DNA from: Calditrichota bacterium
Lineage (GTDB): Bacteria; Calditrichota; Calditrichia; RBG-13-44-9
NCBI GenBank assembly: GCA_024276455.1
Contig: JAJRXE010000259.1
Location: forward strand, 1 to 14,947
Reading direction: 5' to 3'
Length of the DNA stretch: 14,947 nt
Part shown: one piece after another, positions 6,569 through 14,483 of the stretch
How the letters are laid out: each line of letters begins with the position of its first letter
Position numbering within the stretch: the stretch's first letter is position 1
Notes under the pieces: generated by a model
What the model saw: only the letters and a program-made list of their open reading frames with translations
What the model was told of the DNA's origin: nothing
Databases searched by the model: none
Program-made: the position numbers and the translations under genes

Positions 6569-9500
6569 ATGTCGAATTCAGGGAAAAAAATTGTCCTGGC
6601 TTTAACCGTCTTGTTTTTATTGCTTACCGCTGGCAGAAGCTCCGTTCTGGAATCGAAGTTAGCTTCCCGGGCTGCAAACAACCAGAATGTTTTTTCCACT
6701 CCCCAAACCAGGACCATCATTAACATTGGGAATTGGTCTTACTGGATATACAACGATGGAACCTCCGGCGTTGCGCCAAATGGAGACGGTGGAGGGATTT
6801 ATCCGCGGGGAACGGCCGTGATGATCTACCAGGATGGATTGGTGTGGGGATGTATTGTAGAGGGAGAATCGGCGCCCAAGGTGGGAGGACAAACTTACCG
6901 TACCGGTACTCAACCGGGATGGATTGTTGTGCCCGGAGATGGCAGCAATCCGCCTCAGGCCATTGATCCCAACGATGAGCGAGCCCGCATCTACCGCATT
7001 CGTCCCGACTGGCGCACGCTTTCCCGGTTCGATTTGCTGCAGGAGGCGGTAGAGATTTACCTGCTGAACAGCGTGGATGAAGTAACTGAAGCAATGATTA
7101 CGGCGTTAATGGAACAGTACAAGATGGACTGGAAAGATTGGCCGGTGGACCTGGGCGCTCCGTTTGTGGATAATAATGGCAACGGCATTTATGATCCGGT
7201 TCTGGATCAGGAGGGATATCCTATTTATTCCGATTCGACCGACCATCCCGGAATTGCACAGGCGGACCAGGTAGTCTGGTTCGTTTGTAACGATGTGGAT
7301 GTAGCACGGGCCCAGAACCTCTACGGTTCCGATCCCATTGGCCTGGAACTGCAGGTAACCGCCTGGATGTACAATCAGCCGGAAAATTCCCTGGGCCAAG
7401 CCATTTTCAAACGCTACCGCCTGATTAACAAATCCGGGAAGCGACTGGACCGTATGTACATCGCCCAGTGGAGCGACTGTGATGTAGGAGATTACGCTGA
7501 CGACCTGGTGGGTTGCGATACCCTTTTGAATATGGGATTCGCTTACAACGGCCAGGAAGACGACAAGCTGTTTACAACCTTTGATATGCCTCCACCGGCG
7601 TTTGGGTACGATCTGTTGCAGGGGCCTGTTGTAAAAGGTGTCCCCGGAGGGGATTTGAATCGGAACGGAATAGATGACGCCCGGGATTTTGCCATTGTTA
7701 ATTTTAAACAGATCGGCCCCGGATACATTAACCTGCCCATGACCTCTTTCGGATACTTCGCAACCGGTAATTCTCAATGGAGTGATCCTCTTTTAGGAGA
7801 GTATGAGGGAACCTTACAATGGTACAATTTATTACGCGGTTTCTTACCGCTGGAGGACCTTGACAATCCCACTCCTTTTTACGAACATAACGATCCGCAA
7901 CATGGTAAGTCAACCAAGTTCCCCCTGGCTGGTGATCCGGTGAATGGAGATCCGATGGTGGACGATATTGACGGTCTGGGTGGTAATTTTTACCCGGGTG
8001 CCCGGCGTTTTGTCGTGTCCAGCGGCCCCTTTGTGATGCAACCGGCCGATACCCAGGAGGTGCTGGTGGCGGTGGTGGGCGGTCTGGGGGGCGATCGCTT
8101 ACAGTCGATTGTGGATATGAAAGGGAATGATCGTCTGGCCCAGAGGGTTTACGATCGTTTTTTCCGGGAAATACCCAAACCGCCGGTTGCCCCTCGGGTG
8201 AAAGCCACCGGATTCATGAACGAAATTGTCTTGAATTGGGGTTGGGACCAGATGGCCGTTAAAGAGACCGAAGAAAAAAGGATTATTAATTACGAATTTG
8301 AAGGGTACAATATTTACCAGTTACCATCTCCCTGGGCCACTAAGGATCAGGCGGTGCGGGTGGCCACCTTCGATCGGAAAAACGGAGTAAGAGCCATTCG
8401 AGCCTGGCGTTTCGATCCGGAAGCCGGGGTAATGGTGAATAAGGTGCTGCAATACGGCAAGGACACCGGTATTCAGCGTTATTTTGTGATCGATCACAAT
8501 TACCTGACCGGCGAGCCCCTCTACCCCGGAAATACCTACTACTTTGCCGTGACGGCTTACAACTACGATCCGGATTTGATCTCCGATCCCTCCCTGGAAA
8601 GCGCTTTAATGGTTATTCCGGTGACCACCCAGTCGCCACCGCCGGGAGTGCGCTATTCCGAAGAGTTGGGCGATACTCTGGAGGTGACCCACCAGGGAAA
8701 AAGCGAAGGTCGGGTCCTGATAATAGTGGTCGATCCCAGTCAGGTTACCGGACACGATTACGAAATTTTCTTCACCGAAGATATGGACACCAGCTCGGCG
8801 ACTTACGGACAGATTTTATGGAATCTAAAAGATATTACCACGGGACAGATCAAATTGGAAAATCAGGAGCAGTTAGCGAGTACGGAGACCGAGAATGCCC
8901 CGATTGTAGATGGATTGTTGATTAAAGTGCGCGAAGTGGAACCGGGTATTAGAGCCATCTTAGAGGTGGTGGATGCCTACGGACCGGTAACCTGGGAGGA
9001 GAATGTCTGGCACAGTTTAAGTTCCCCTCGCGACCCCAACCGCTTTTACATCAGTACGGGGGGATATCCGGGAGATCTGCCCCGCATGATACCAGGACTT
9101 AAGTATGCAATGGGCCACGATTTCGAAATGCGATTTACGGATACCGGGGGAATTTTCCTCTGGTGGTACGATGATAATTCCTGGGCAGAAGTCCCCTTTG
9201 AATTCTGGGACATCGGAATCCGAAGTTTTGACGATCCTTCCGACGATCTCCGTTGTTTAACTGGTGGTTATTCCGGTGGAGTTACCCCGGGAGTGTTTGA
9301 TTTCGGTTACACCGATCCGGCCTTCGGGTATCCGGCCACCGACTGGATTTACGTCCGAGTACCGCAAGATACCCTGGGAAGTTATGCAGCATTTGTTAAA
9401 GACGTTACCAGTGGTGCTTTGACATTTGATTGGTGGGAACATTCTCGGGAAGTTCTGTCACGTTTTATTATTTGTGATTTCGGAGGCGCCAGAACTTTAC

Positions 9501-9931
9501 CGGAAACTGGTACAGTAATCCGCTGGATTACCAAAAAGCCCAACACCCTGGAGGATGTTTTTACCTTTTCGACCCAGGGGGTAATTCAAAGTATCGAGCT
9601 GGCAAAGCAGGACGTGGAAAAAATTTCGGTTTACCCCAATCCGTACTATGCAAACAACCCCCAGGAACTGGACCGTTTTAATCACTTCATTACCTTCTAC
9701 CATTTGCCCCGCAAAGCCAAAATTCGCATTTTTAATCTGGGTGGTCAACTGGTTCGTACCCTGGAGAAGAATGATGACAGCCAATTTTTACGATGGGACC
9801 TGTTAAACGATGCCAATCTTCCGGTGGCGAGCGGTATTTACATTGCCCATATTGACATGCCGGATCTGGGAAAAGAAAAAGTGTTAAAGATTTTCATTAT
9901 TCAACCGGCTCAGATTCTGGAATATTATTAA
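6569..9931 (+). CDS. Giant secreted protein with T9SS-like C-terminal sorting domain, copy 2
   Basis: A complete 1,120-residue paralogue of the protein at the left edge. MSNSGKK followed by a Leu-rich core and A-G-R-S-S is a signal peptide, and GGGAGG precedes the ATG. The layout matches copy 1: calcium-type loops DNNGNGIYD (201) and DLNRNGIDD (362), a fibronectin-III-like part at about 535-675, a Trp/Tyr-rich block, and a VYPNP-led sorting-like domain over the last ~100 residues. Function is unknown. In the block around residues 201-330 I count about 22 differences from copy 1 in ~126 positions. Copy 1 has about ten extra residues before N-V-W-H-S-L. Glycine codons here are mostly GGA, unlike copy 1. 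No barrel gene follows, so if export needs a PorV-type partner it may borrow the one at 3419 or another elsewhere. Confidence 0.88.
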   Translation: MSNSGKKIVLALTVLFLLLTAGRSSVLESKLASRAANNQNVFSTPQTRTIINIGNWSYWIYNDGTSGVAPNGDGGGIYPRGTAVMIYQDGLVWGCIVEGESAPKVGGQTYRTGTQPGWIVVPGDGSNPPQAIDPNDERARIYRIRPDWRTLSRFDLLQEAVEIYLLNSVDEVTEAMITALMEQYKMDWKDWPVDLGAPFVDNNGNGIYDPVLDQEGYPIYSDSTDHPGIAQADQVVWFVCNDVDVARAQNLYGSDPIGLELQVTAWMYNQPENSLGQAIFKRYRLINKSGKRLDRMYIAQWSDCDVGDYADDLVGCDTLLNMGFAYNGQEDDKLFTTFDMPPPAFGYDLLQGPVVKGVPGGDLNRNGIDDARDFAIVNFKQIGPGYINLPMTSFGYFATGNSQWSDPLLGEYEGTLQWYNLLRGFLPLEDLDNPTPFYEHNDPQHGKSTKFPLAGDPVNGDPMVDDIDGLGGNFYPGARRFVVSSGPFVMQPADTQEVLVAVVGGLGGDRLQSIVDMKGNDRLAQRVYDRFFREIPKPPVAPRVKATGFMNEIVLNWGWDQMAVKETEEKRIINYEFEGYNIYQLPSPWATKDQAVRVATFDRKNGVRAIRAWRFDPEAGVMVNKVLQYGKDTGIQRYFVIDHNYLTGEPLYPGNTYYFAVTAYNYDPDLISDPSLESALMVIPVTTQSPPPGVRYSEELGDTLEVTHQGKSEGRVLIIVVDPSQVTGHDYEIFFTEDMDTSSATYGQILWNLKDITTGQIKLENQEQLASTETENAPIVDGLLIKVREVEPGIRAILEVVDAYGPVTWEENVWHSLSSPRDPNRFYISTGGYPGDLPRMIPGLKYAMGHDFEMRFTDTGGIFLWWYDDNSWAEVPFEFWDIGIRSFDDPSDDLRCLTGGYSGGVTPGVFDFGYTDPAFGYPATDWIYVRVPQDTLGSYAAFVKDVTSGALTFDWWEHSREVLSRFIICDFGGARTLPETGTVIRWITKKPNTLEDVFTFSTQGVIQSIELAKQDVEKISVYPNPYYANNPQELDRFNHFITFYHLPRKAKIRIFNLGGQLVRTLEKNDDSQFLRWDLLNDANLPVASGIYIAHIDMPDLGKEKVLKIFIIQPAQILEYY

Positions 9932-10043
9932 ATTGCGCGTTTGGTCAATTACCTGCCCGGGGAGTTGAATTAGTCTTTCGTTCCTCCGGCAATGAAAATT
10001 CAGTTGATTTTTTATTTCTGGAAATTTAAATTTAGTAAATAAA

Positions 10044-10116
10044 GCGGGTGTAACTCAGTTGGTAGAGTATCAGCTTCCCAAGCTGAGGGTCGCGGGTTCG
10101 AGTCCCGTCACCCGCT
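10044..10116 (+). tRNA. tRNA-Gly (anticodon CCC)
   Basis: A full cloverleaf can be folded. The acceptor GCGGGTG pairs with CACCCGC. There is a D arm with AGTTGGTAG, an anticodon stem TCAGC/GCTGA around loop TTCCCAA (anticodon CCC at 10077-10079), and a T arm GCGGG-TTCGAGT-CCCGT. The unpaired base 73 is T, as usual for glycine tRNAs. The CCA end is not encoded. A T-rich run follows directly. It reads GGG glycine codons. Confidence 0.95.
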
Positions 10117-10226
10117 CTCTTTTTTCCCCCATCTCTTACGCGAGACGAAACGTGATTACCATCACAGTTAGTATGTGGCTTGCCTGATATTTTTCTTTGT
10201 TACCGACATAACAAATTGGAGGAATC

Positions 10227-11039
10227 ATGCGAAAGCTTTTGACGTTACTTTGCCTATTGGCGCCGGCATTTTTTTTCGCGCAGTATGTTCAACAGGCACC
10301 GGCTGGGGGAATGGTCGATTGGACCAATATGGTGATTCGGGAAGTCGGTATTGGTGCCCCGAATCCGAATTTGCCCCTTGCGGCGCAGCGTGCCGGCGCC
10401 ATTGAGGCCGCCAAACGGGTTGCTCTGCGAAACTTGTTAGAACGGGTAAAAGGCGTGAACGTTAATTCTGATGTTACCATAGAAAATGCCATGGTCTCTT
10501 CTGATGTGATCCGTACTTCGGTGGAAGGCACCATCCGAAATTTCAAGGTGGTGGGTATTCATTACAAAAGCGACGGCAGCGTTGAAGTGGAGGTAGAAGT
10601 TCCTTTAACCGGTTTTTACGACATTTTTTTACCGTCAGAGCAGAGCGGAAGCGTCGGGCAGGTATTGCCAGGTAGCGGAACATTGCCGTCGGTGAATACA
10701 GTGTACACAGGTTTGATTATCGATGCGCGAGGATTGGGAGTGCGTCCGGCGCTGGCACCAAAAATTCTGGATGAAGAGGGCCGCGAAGTGTATGGAAGCG
10801 GCGATATCCAGCGGGAATATGCGTTACAATACGGAATCGTAGGGTATGAAAAGGATTTGAACCGTGCCCGCGCTAACGAACGGGTGAAAAATAATCCCCT
10901 GATAATCCGAGCCATTGGGGTAAAAGGAGCGAATAAAACCGATGTGGTCATCTCCAAACGCGATGCCGACCTCATCCGGGCGGCGGCGCAAAATCTGAAT
11001 TTTTTAGAACAGTGTAAGGTAATGATTGTACTGGATTAA
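10227..11039 (+). CDS. LPP20/FlgT_N-like exported protein
   Basis: A 270-residue protein starting 8 bases after a GGAGG ribosome site (10218-10222). MRKLLTLLCLLAPAFFFA is a signal peptide. Its Cys is not in a lipobox (T-L-L-C), so a soluble periplasmic product is likelier than a lipoprotein, although the LPP20 family is named for lipoproteins. Residues ~45-130 carry an A-A-K-R-V-A-L-R-N-L-L-E-R-V-K-G-V helix followed by strands ending V-E-V-E-V-P-L. This pattern aligns with the N-terminal part of the FlgT-like protein at 12307. Residues ~155-270 form a second conserved block with a G-L-I-I-D-A-R-G-L motif, R-E-V-Y-G-S-G, G-I-V-G-Y and a C-K-V-M-I-V-L-D end. The function is unproven. It is the first gene of a run with a TPR-SLH lipoprotein, CsgG and FecR genes, which points to an envelope role. 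Confidence 0.75.
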   Translation: MRKLLTLLCLLAPAFFFAQYVQQAPAGGMVDWTNMVIREVGIGAPNPNLPLAAQRAGAIEAAKRVALRNLLERVKGVNVNSDVTIENAMVSSDVIRTSVEGTIRNFKVVGIHYKSDGSVEVEVEVPLTGFYDIFLPSEQSGSVGQVLPGSGTLPSVNTVYTGLIIDARGLGVRPALAPKILDEEGREVYGSGDIQREYALQYGIVGYEKDLNRARANERVKNNPLIIRAIGVKGANKTDVVISKRDADLIRAAAQNLNFLEQCKVMIVLD

Positions 11040-11055
11040 CAAAAAGGATTCCATC

Positions 11056-12213
11056 ATGAAAACAATGCGAAAGTACCTGTTGGGTTTCTTTACGGTGTGG
11101 CTGATTTTTGCGGGATGTGGGGGTGGACAAAAAGCCCGCCAGGCCGCCTCGGCAGTAGATTCGCCTGCCCTTCATTACGAGCGGGGAAAAGCCTTGCTTC
11201 GGGAAGGGGAAATCAAGCGGGCAAAGTTCGAGTTCAAACAGGCCGGCAGCCTGAATCCTGAATTTGCCCCCGCTTACGAGGGGCTGGCCTGGGTGTATCT
11301 GGAAAGTGGGAATCTGGAGCAGGCTCGCAAAATGGCAGATAAGGCTCTGGACCTGGACGGAAAATGGGTGCTGGCAAAGCTGGTTCGCGCTCGCATTAAA
11401 GCCCGGGAAGGGAAATACGAGGACGCCATTAAGGAAGCAAAGAAGGTCCTGAAAAGTATTCCGTCCTCTTCCGTTCCGGATAAAAAGACGGCCACGATTG
11501 AAGCTTACCTGACGCTGGGCAAACTTTACCAGCTAAACAATCAGTACAATGAAGCGCAAGAAGCCTACGCCGAGGTGCTGAATATCGATAAGATCAATCT
11601 GGAGGCGGATCGGGCGATTAAAGAGTTGGCGGCTTACAAAACCGCGGTGGCTGGCCAGCGGCCCGAGATTCAACGGATTGCTGCTCAAAAGACTATTTCC
11701 CGGGCAGATGCAGCCGTATTGCTGGTGCTGGAATTGCCGTTGAAGAAAATCTTTCGCAAACCGGCGTCCGGCGAGTCGGTGGGCTGGAAACCGCCTCAGA
11801 GCGGTCTGATGCGTCCCAAATCTGCCCCGGCCTCTTCCGGCGAGCCAATCAATGTGCCGTCCGACCACTGGGCGAAAACTTTTATTAGCGAGGTGTTGGA
11901 AACCGGGGTGATGGAGCTGACCCCGGAAGGTAAATTTAACCCCGACGCTCCGGTGAATCGGGCGGAATTTGCGCGTATTATTGAAAAGTTCCTGGTCCGT
12001 TACTGGAACGATGCTTCTCTGGAGACCCGTTTCTTCGGACAAACATCGCCCTACAGCGATGTCATCAATACCTCGCCAATCTTCAATGCTATTATGACGG
12101 TTTCCACCCGCGGCATTATGAACGGTTTCGACGATGGGACCTTCCGCCCTCTGGCACCGGTTTCCGGTACGGAAGCCATTAATATTGTACGACGGTTGAA
12201 AAGCCAGCTTTGA
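11056..12213 (+). CDS. TPR and SLH domain lipoprotein
   Basis: The ATG at 11056 is chosen over a TTG at 11026. It has an AAGGA site seven bases upstream and gives a clean lipoprotein signal, MKTMRKYLL...I-F-A-G-C, with the lipid-bearing Cys at 21. The product is 385 residues. Residues ~38-205 hold about four tetratricopeptide repeats (for example Y-E-G-L-A-W-V-Y-L and A-Y-L-T-L-G-K-L-Y). A Pro/Ser-rich linker follows. Residues ~255-385 look like S-layer-homology (SLH) repeats, with D-H-W-A, F-N-P-D-A-P-V-N-R-A-E-F-A and G-F-D-D-G-T-F-R-P. SLH domains bind cell-wall polymers in other bacteria, so an acylated N-terminus plus SLH could link the outer membrane to peptidoglycan (inference). The TPR part may be a docking surface. 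It starts 16 bp after the LPP20-like gene. Confidence 0.88.
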   Translation: MKTMRKYLLGFFTVWLIFAGCGGGQKARQAASAVDSPALHYERGKALLREGEIKRAKFEFKQAGSLNPEFAPAYEGLAWVYLESGNLEQARKMADKALDLDGKWVLAKLVRARIKAREGKYEDAIKEAKKVLKSIPSSSVPDKKTATIEAYLTLGKLYQLNNQYNEAQEAYAEVLNIDKINLEADRAIKELAAYKTAVAGQRPEIQRIAAQKTISRADAAVLLVLELPLKKIFRKPASGESVGWKPPQSGLMRPKSAPASSGEPINVPSDHWAKTFISEVLETGVMELTPEGKFNPDAPVNRAEFARIIEKFLVRYWNDASLETRFFGQTSPYSDVINTSPIFNAIMTVSTRGIMNGFDDGTFRPLAPVSGTEAINIVRRLKSQL

Positions 12214-12306
12214 TCCGGTAATATCTGCCTCCGGGGGAGAACCGATCGTCCGGAGCCGGGTAAAATTGGCAGGAAATAAAATCGGCAAGAAACGCTGGAG
12301 AAAAGG

Positions 12307-13527
12307 ATGAAGTTGGGCCGTGTAATTTGGGCGATAGTACTGGGTCTGGGATGGTGGTGTGTTTTTGCTCCTCCCGGTTTTGCCCAGCCGGAATCTCTCG
12401 GCGAAGAGCAGGAGGTGATTGTCCGGGGGTTGGGAGCCATTATCGGGGGCGATGTGTCGAAAGCGCACGACGATGCCCTGGCCAATGCCCTGCGGACAGC
12501 CGTGGAACAGGTGCTGGGTACCATGGTGGAATCGGAAGTGCTGGTGAAAAATTACCAGGTGGTGGAAGATCAGATTTACAGTCGTACCCGCGGTTACGTT
12601 TCCCGCTACGAAATTCTGGAAGAAAACCGCCGCCCGGACAACATCCTGGAATTACGGGTGCGCGCCTGGGTGCGGAAGAGTAATTTAAAAGAAGATTTGC
12701 AGGCAATCGGACTGCTATTGCGGCAAAAGGGCAAACCGCGTTTAATGGTGGCGATTGAGGAAAAGAACATGGATTCGCCGTGGGTGTTTTGGACGTTGGA
12801 TTTGTCCACCACCGAAAATGCGGTAATGAAAGTGTTTCTGGAAAAGGGATTCCAATTTGTCGATCGGAAGCAAATCCTGCAGAAAATTCGGAAAGAGGAA
12901 GCGCTTGCTTTAATTGATGGCGATGTGGAAACGGCCCGGCAAATTGCCCGTGAGACCCCGGCGGAGGTGCTGATTGTGGGCAAGGCGCTGGCCAAACCAG
13001 CCTCCGGCGGCCCCGCCGTGCTCAAACAATCCGGAATGGTTTCCTGCCAGGCAATCGTTAACCTTCGGGCAATTCGTGCCGATGATGGTAGGGTGCTGGC
13101 AACGGCCAGTCAGCAGTCGGCGGCCGTTCATGTGGACCAGTTGACCGGGGGAACCATGGCGCTTCAGCGTGCCGCCGAACAGGCTGCCAGGGAATTGATG
13201 CAGAAAATTCTGGAGCGCTGGAGAGAGGATGTTTACACGCACAATACCGTGCAATTGCGCCTATTAGGTGTAGAAAACTACCAGGAACTGGTGAAAATAA
13301 AAGGGCTGATTTCCAGTCTGGTGCGCGGGGTGGAAGGAATTGTACAACGGGATTATGTGAACGGGTCGGTGTTGCTGGAGCTAACGGTGAAAAGCACCGC
13401 CGCCCGGGTGGCTGACGAACTGGTACAGAAAGATTTTTCTCCGTACCGTTTCGAAATTGTGACCATTTCGCAGAATACCATCGTGGCCAAAGTGAAGCAA
13501 AATTTAAACCAGGGAGGAGAACAATGA
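12307..13527 (+). CDS. FlgT-like envelope protein (FlgT N-terminal domain plus TolB-like domain)
   Basis: A 406-residue protein with a signal peptide ending P-G-F-A-Q and a GGAG ribosome site upstream. Residues ~35-120 match the flagellar-assembly FlgT N-terminal pattern: A-L-A-N-A-L-R-T-A-V-E-Q-V-L-G-T helix, a Y-S-R-T-R-G-Y-V turn, then an L-E-L-R-V-R-A-W-V strand. Residues ~140-305 look TolB/CsgG-like: a strand, a helix leading to G-F-Q-F-V-D-R, an E-V-L-I-V-G strand, and an Ala-rich helix ending I-L-E-R-W. The last ~90 residues form an alpha/beta unit with a G-V-E-N-Y-Q-E-L-V-K-I-K-G-L start and L-L-E-L-T-V strand. In Vibrio, FlgT builds the flagellar H ring. No flagellar gene lies here, so that role should not be carried over. 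The stop codon overlaps the next start (ATGA), implying coupled translation with the CsgG gene. Confidence 0.78.
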   Translation: MKLGRVIWAIVLGLGWWCVFAPPGFAQPESLGEEQEVIVRGLGAIIGGDVSKAHDDALANALRTAVEQVLGTMVESEVLVKNYQVVEDQIYSRTRGYVSRYEILEENRRPDNILELRVRAWVRKSNLKEDLQAIGLLLRQKGKPRLMVAIEEKNMDSPWVFWTLDLSTTENAVMKVFLEKGFQFVDRKQILQKIRKEEALALIDGDVETARQIARETPAEVLIVGKALAKPASGGPAVLKQSGMVSCQAIVNLRAIRADDGRVLATASQQSAAVHVDQLTGGTMALQRAAEQAARELMQKILERWREDVYTHNTVQLRLLGVENYQELVKIKGLISSLVRGVEGIVQRDYVNGSVLLELTVKSTAARVADELVQKDFSPYRFEIVTISQNTIVAKVKQNLNQGGEQ

Positions 13528-14423
13528 AGGCAATGTTAACCTTGGTCTTGCTGATCAGCTTTTTGTTTTCCGCTGTCGCGGGCGATTTGCAGGGATTGAA
13601 AAAACGGATTGCCGTGGTGGACTTTCAGGACAAAAGCGGCTGGGGGCATAATATTGGAACCGGTTTAGCCGATATGCTGGTAACGGAGCTGGTAAAAACC
13701 GGTAAATTTCAGGTGATTGAACGCAAAGAGCTGGATGAAGTTTTAAAAGAACAGGGACTGGGAATGTCCGGTGCCGTGACGCCTCAAAGCGCCGCTCAAG
13801 TGGGCAAACTGTTGGGGGTAGAATTAATTGTTCTGGGAAGCGTTTCGGAATTCGGAGAGAAGAAATCCGGTTTGGGCGGGTCTATCGGTCGCCTGGGAAT
13901 CGGGGGAAAGTTCTCTAAGCGCACCGCCCGGGCTGTGGTGGATATCCGACTGGTCAATACCAGCACCGGCGAAATTGTACTGGCGGAAACCGCCGAAGGC
14001 AAAGAATCCAGCACCAGCCTGGATGGAATCCGGGTGGAGGACATTAACTTTGGCAATCCCACCCAATGGGACAACACCATTCTGGGAAAAGCCAGTCGCA
14101 AAGCCATTGACAAATGCGTCAAATTTATTGAAAAAGCCATGGAGAACATTCCCTGGCAGGGGAAAATTATTAAAGCAAATCCCGACGGCACCGTTTACAT
14201 GAAACCGGGATCCGCCGGAGGGGTCAAACCAGGAATGGAATTCGTGGTGTATCGTAAAGGGGAAGAATTAATTGATCCCGACACCGGCCTTTCCCTGGGA
14301 AGCGAAGAGCAGATGATTGGGAAAATCAAAGTGGTACAGGATGTTGCCGGGGGGAAAGCCTGCAAGGCGATTATCGTTTCCGGGTCCGGCTTTCAAACCG
14401 GAGACCTGGTGCGAATAAAATAA
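13524..14423 (+). CDS. CsgG family protein
   Basis: A 299-residue protein. GGGAGG (13512-13517) inside the previous gene is its ribosome site, and the ATG overlaps that gene's TGA. Residues 1-19 form a signal peptide ending A-V-A-G; no lipobox Cys is present, unlike E. coli CsgG, which is acylated. The CsgG core is clear: R-I-A-V-V-D-F (28-34), G-L-A-D-M-L-V-T-E-L, F-Q-V-I-E-R-K-E-L-D-E-V-L (~62-74), L-G-V-E-L-I-V-L-G-S-V (~95-105), and D-I-R-L-V-N-T-S-T-G-E-I. From about residue 209 there is an added ~90-residue beta domain (W-Q-G-K-I, G-G-V-K-P-G-M-E-F, D-P-D-T-G, final G-D-L-V-R-I-K) that resembles the C-terminal domain of FlgT. CsgG forms the curli export pore in Proteobacteria. Here it could be a pore or only a TolB-like periplasmic subunit; no curlin gene is seen. 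Confidence 0.88.
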   Translation: MKAMLTLVLLISFLFSAVAGDLQGLKKRIAVVDFQDKSGWGHNIGTGLADMLVTELVKTGKFQVIERKELDEVLKEQGLGMSGAVTPQSAAQVGKLLGVELIVLGSVSEFGEKKSGLGGSIGRLGIGGKFSKRTARAVVDIRLVNTSTGEIVLAETAEGKESSTSLDGIRVEDINFGNPTQWDNTILGKASRKAIDKCVKFIEKAMENIPWQGKIIKANPDGTVYMKPGSAGGVKPGMEFVVYRKGEELIDPDTGLSLGSEEQMIGKIKVVQDVAGGKACKAIIVSGSGFQTGDLVRIK

Positions 14424-14483
14424 TCATCTTTTAGTTTTTCAATTGCATTACTTCTGGAGTAGAGCACCGACCGAGGGGGATGG

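Noticed and set aside
10044..10140. tRNA gene as an attachment site for an integrated element
   Set aside because: No integrase gene and no repeat of the tRNA 3' end seen in the window.
12229..12255. Small CTCCGG/CCGGAG hairpin between the SLH and FlgT-like genes as a terminator
   Set aside because: Only six base pairs with a 15-base loop and no T tract; it does not support splitting the operon.
11533..12468. 311-codon minus-strand frame across the TPR-SLH gene and the start of the FlgT-like gene
   Set aside because: No signal, domain or ribosome site, and it overlaps two well-supported genes.
12307..14423. Flagellar or curli gene cluster
   Set aside because: FlgT-like and CsgG families are present, but no flagellar structural gene, curlin or CsgE/F homologue is visible.
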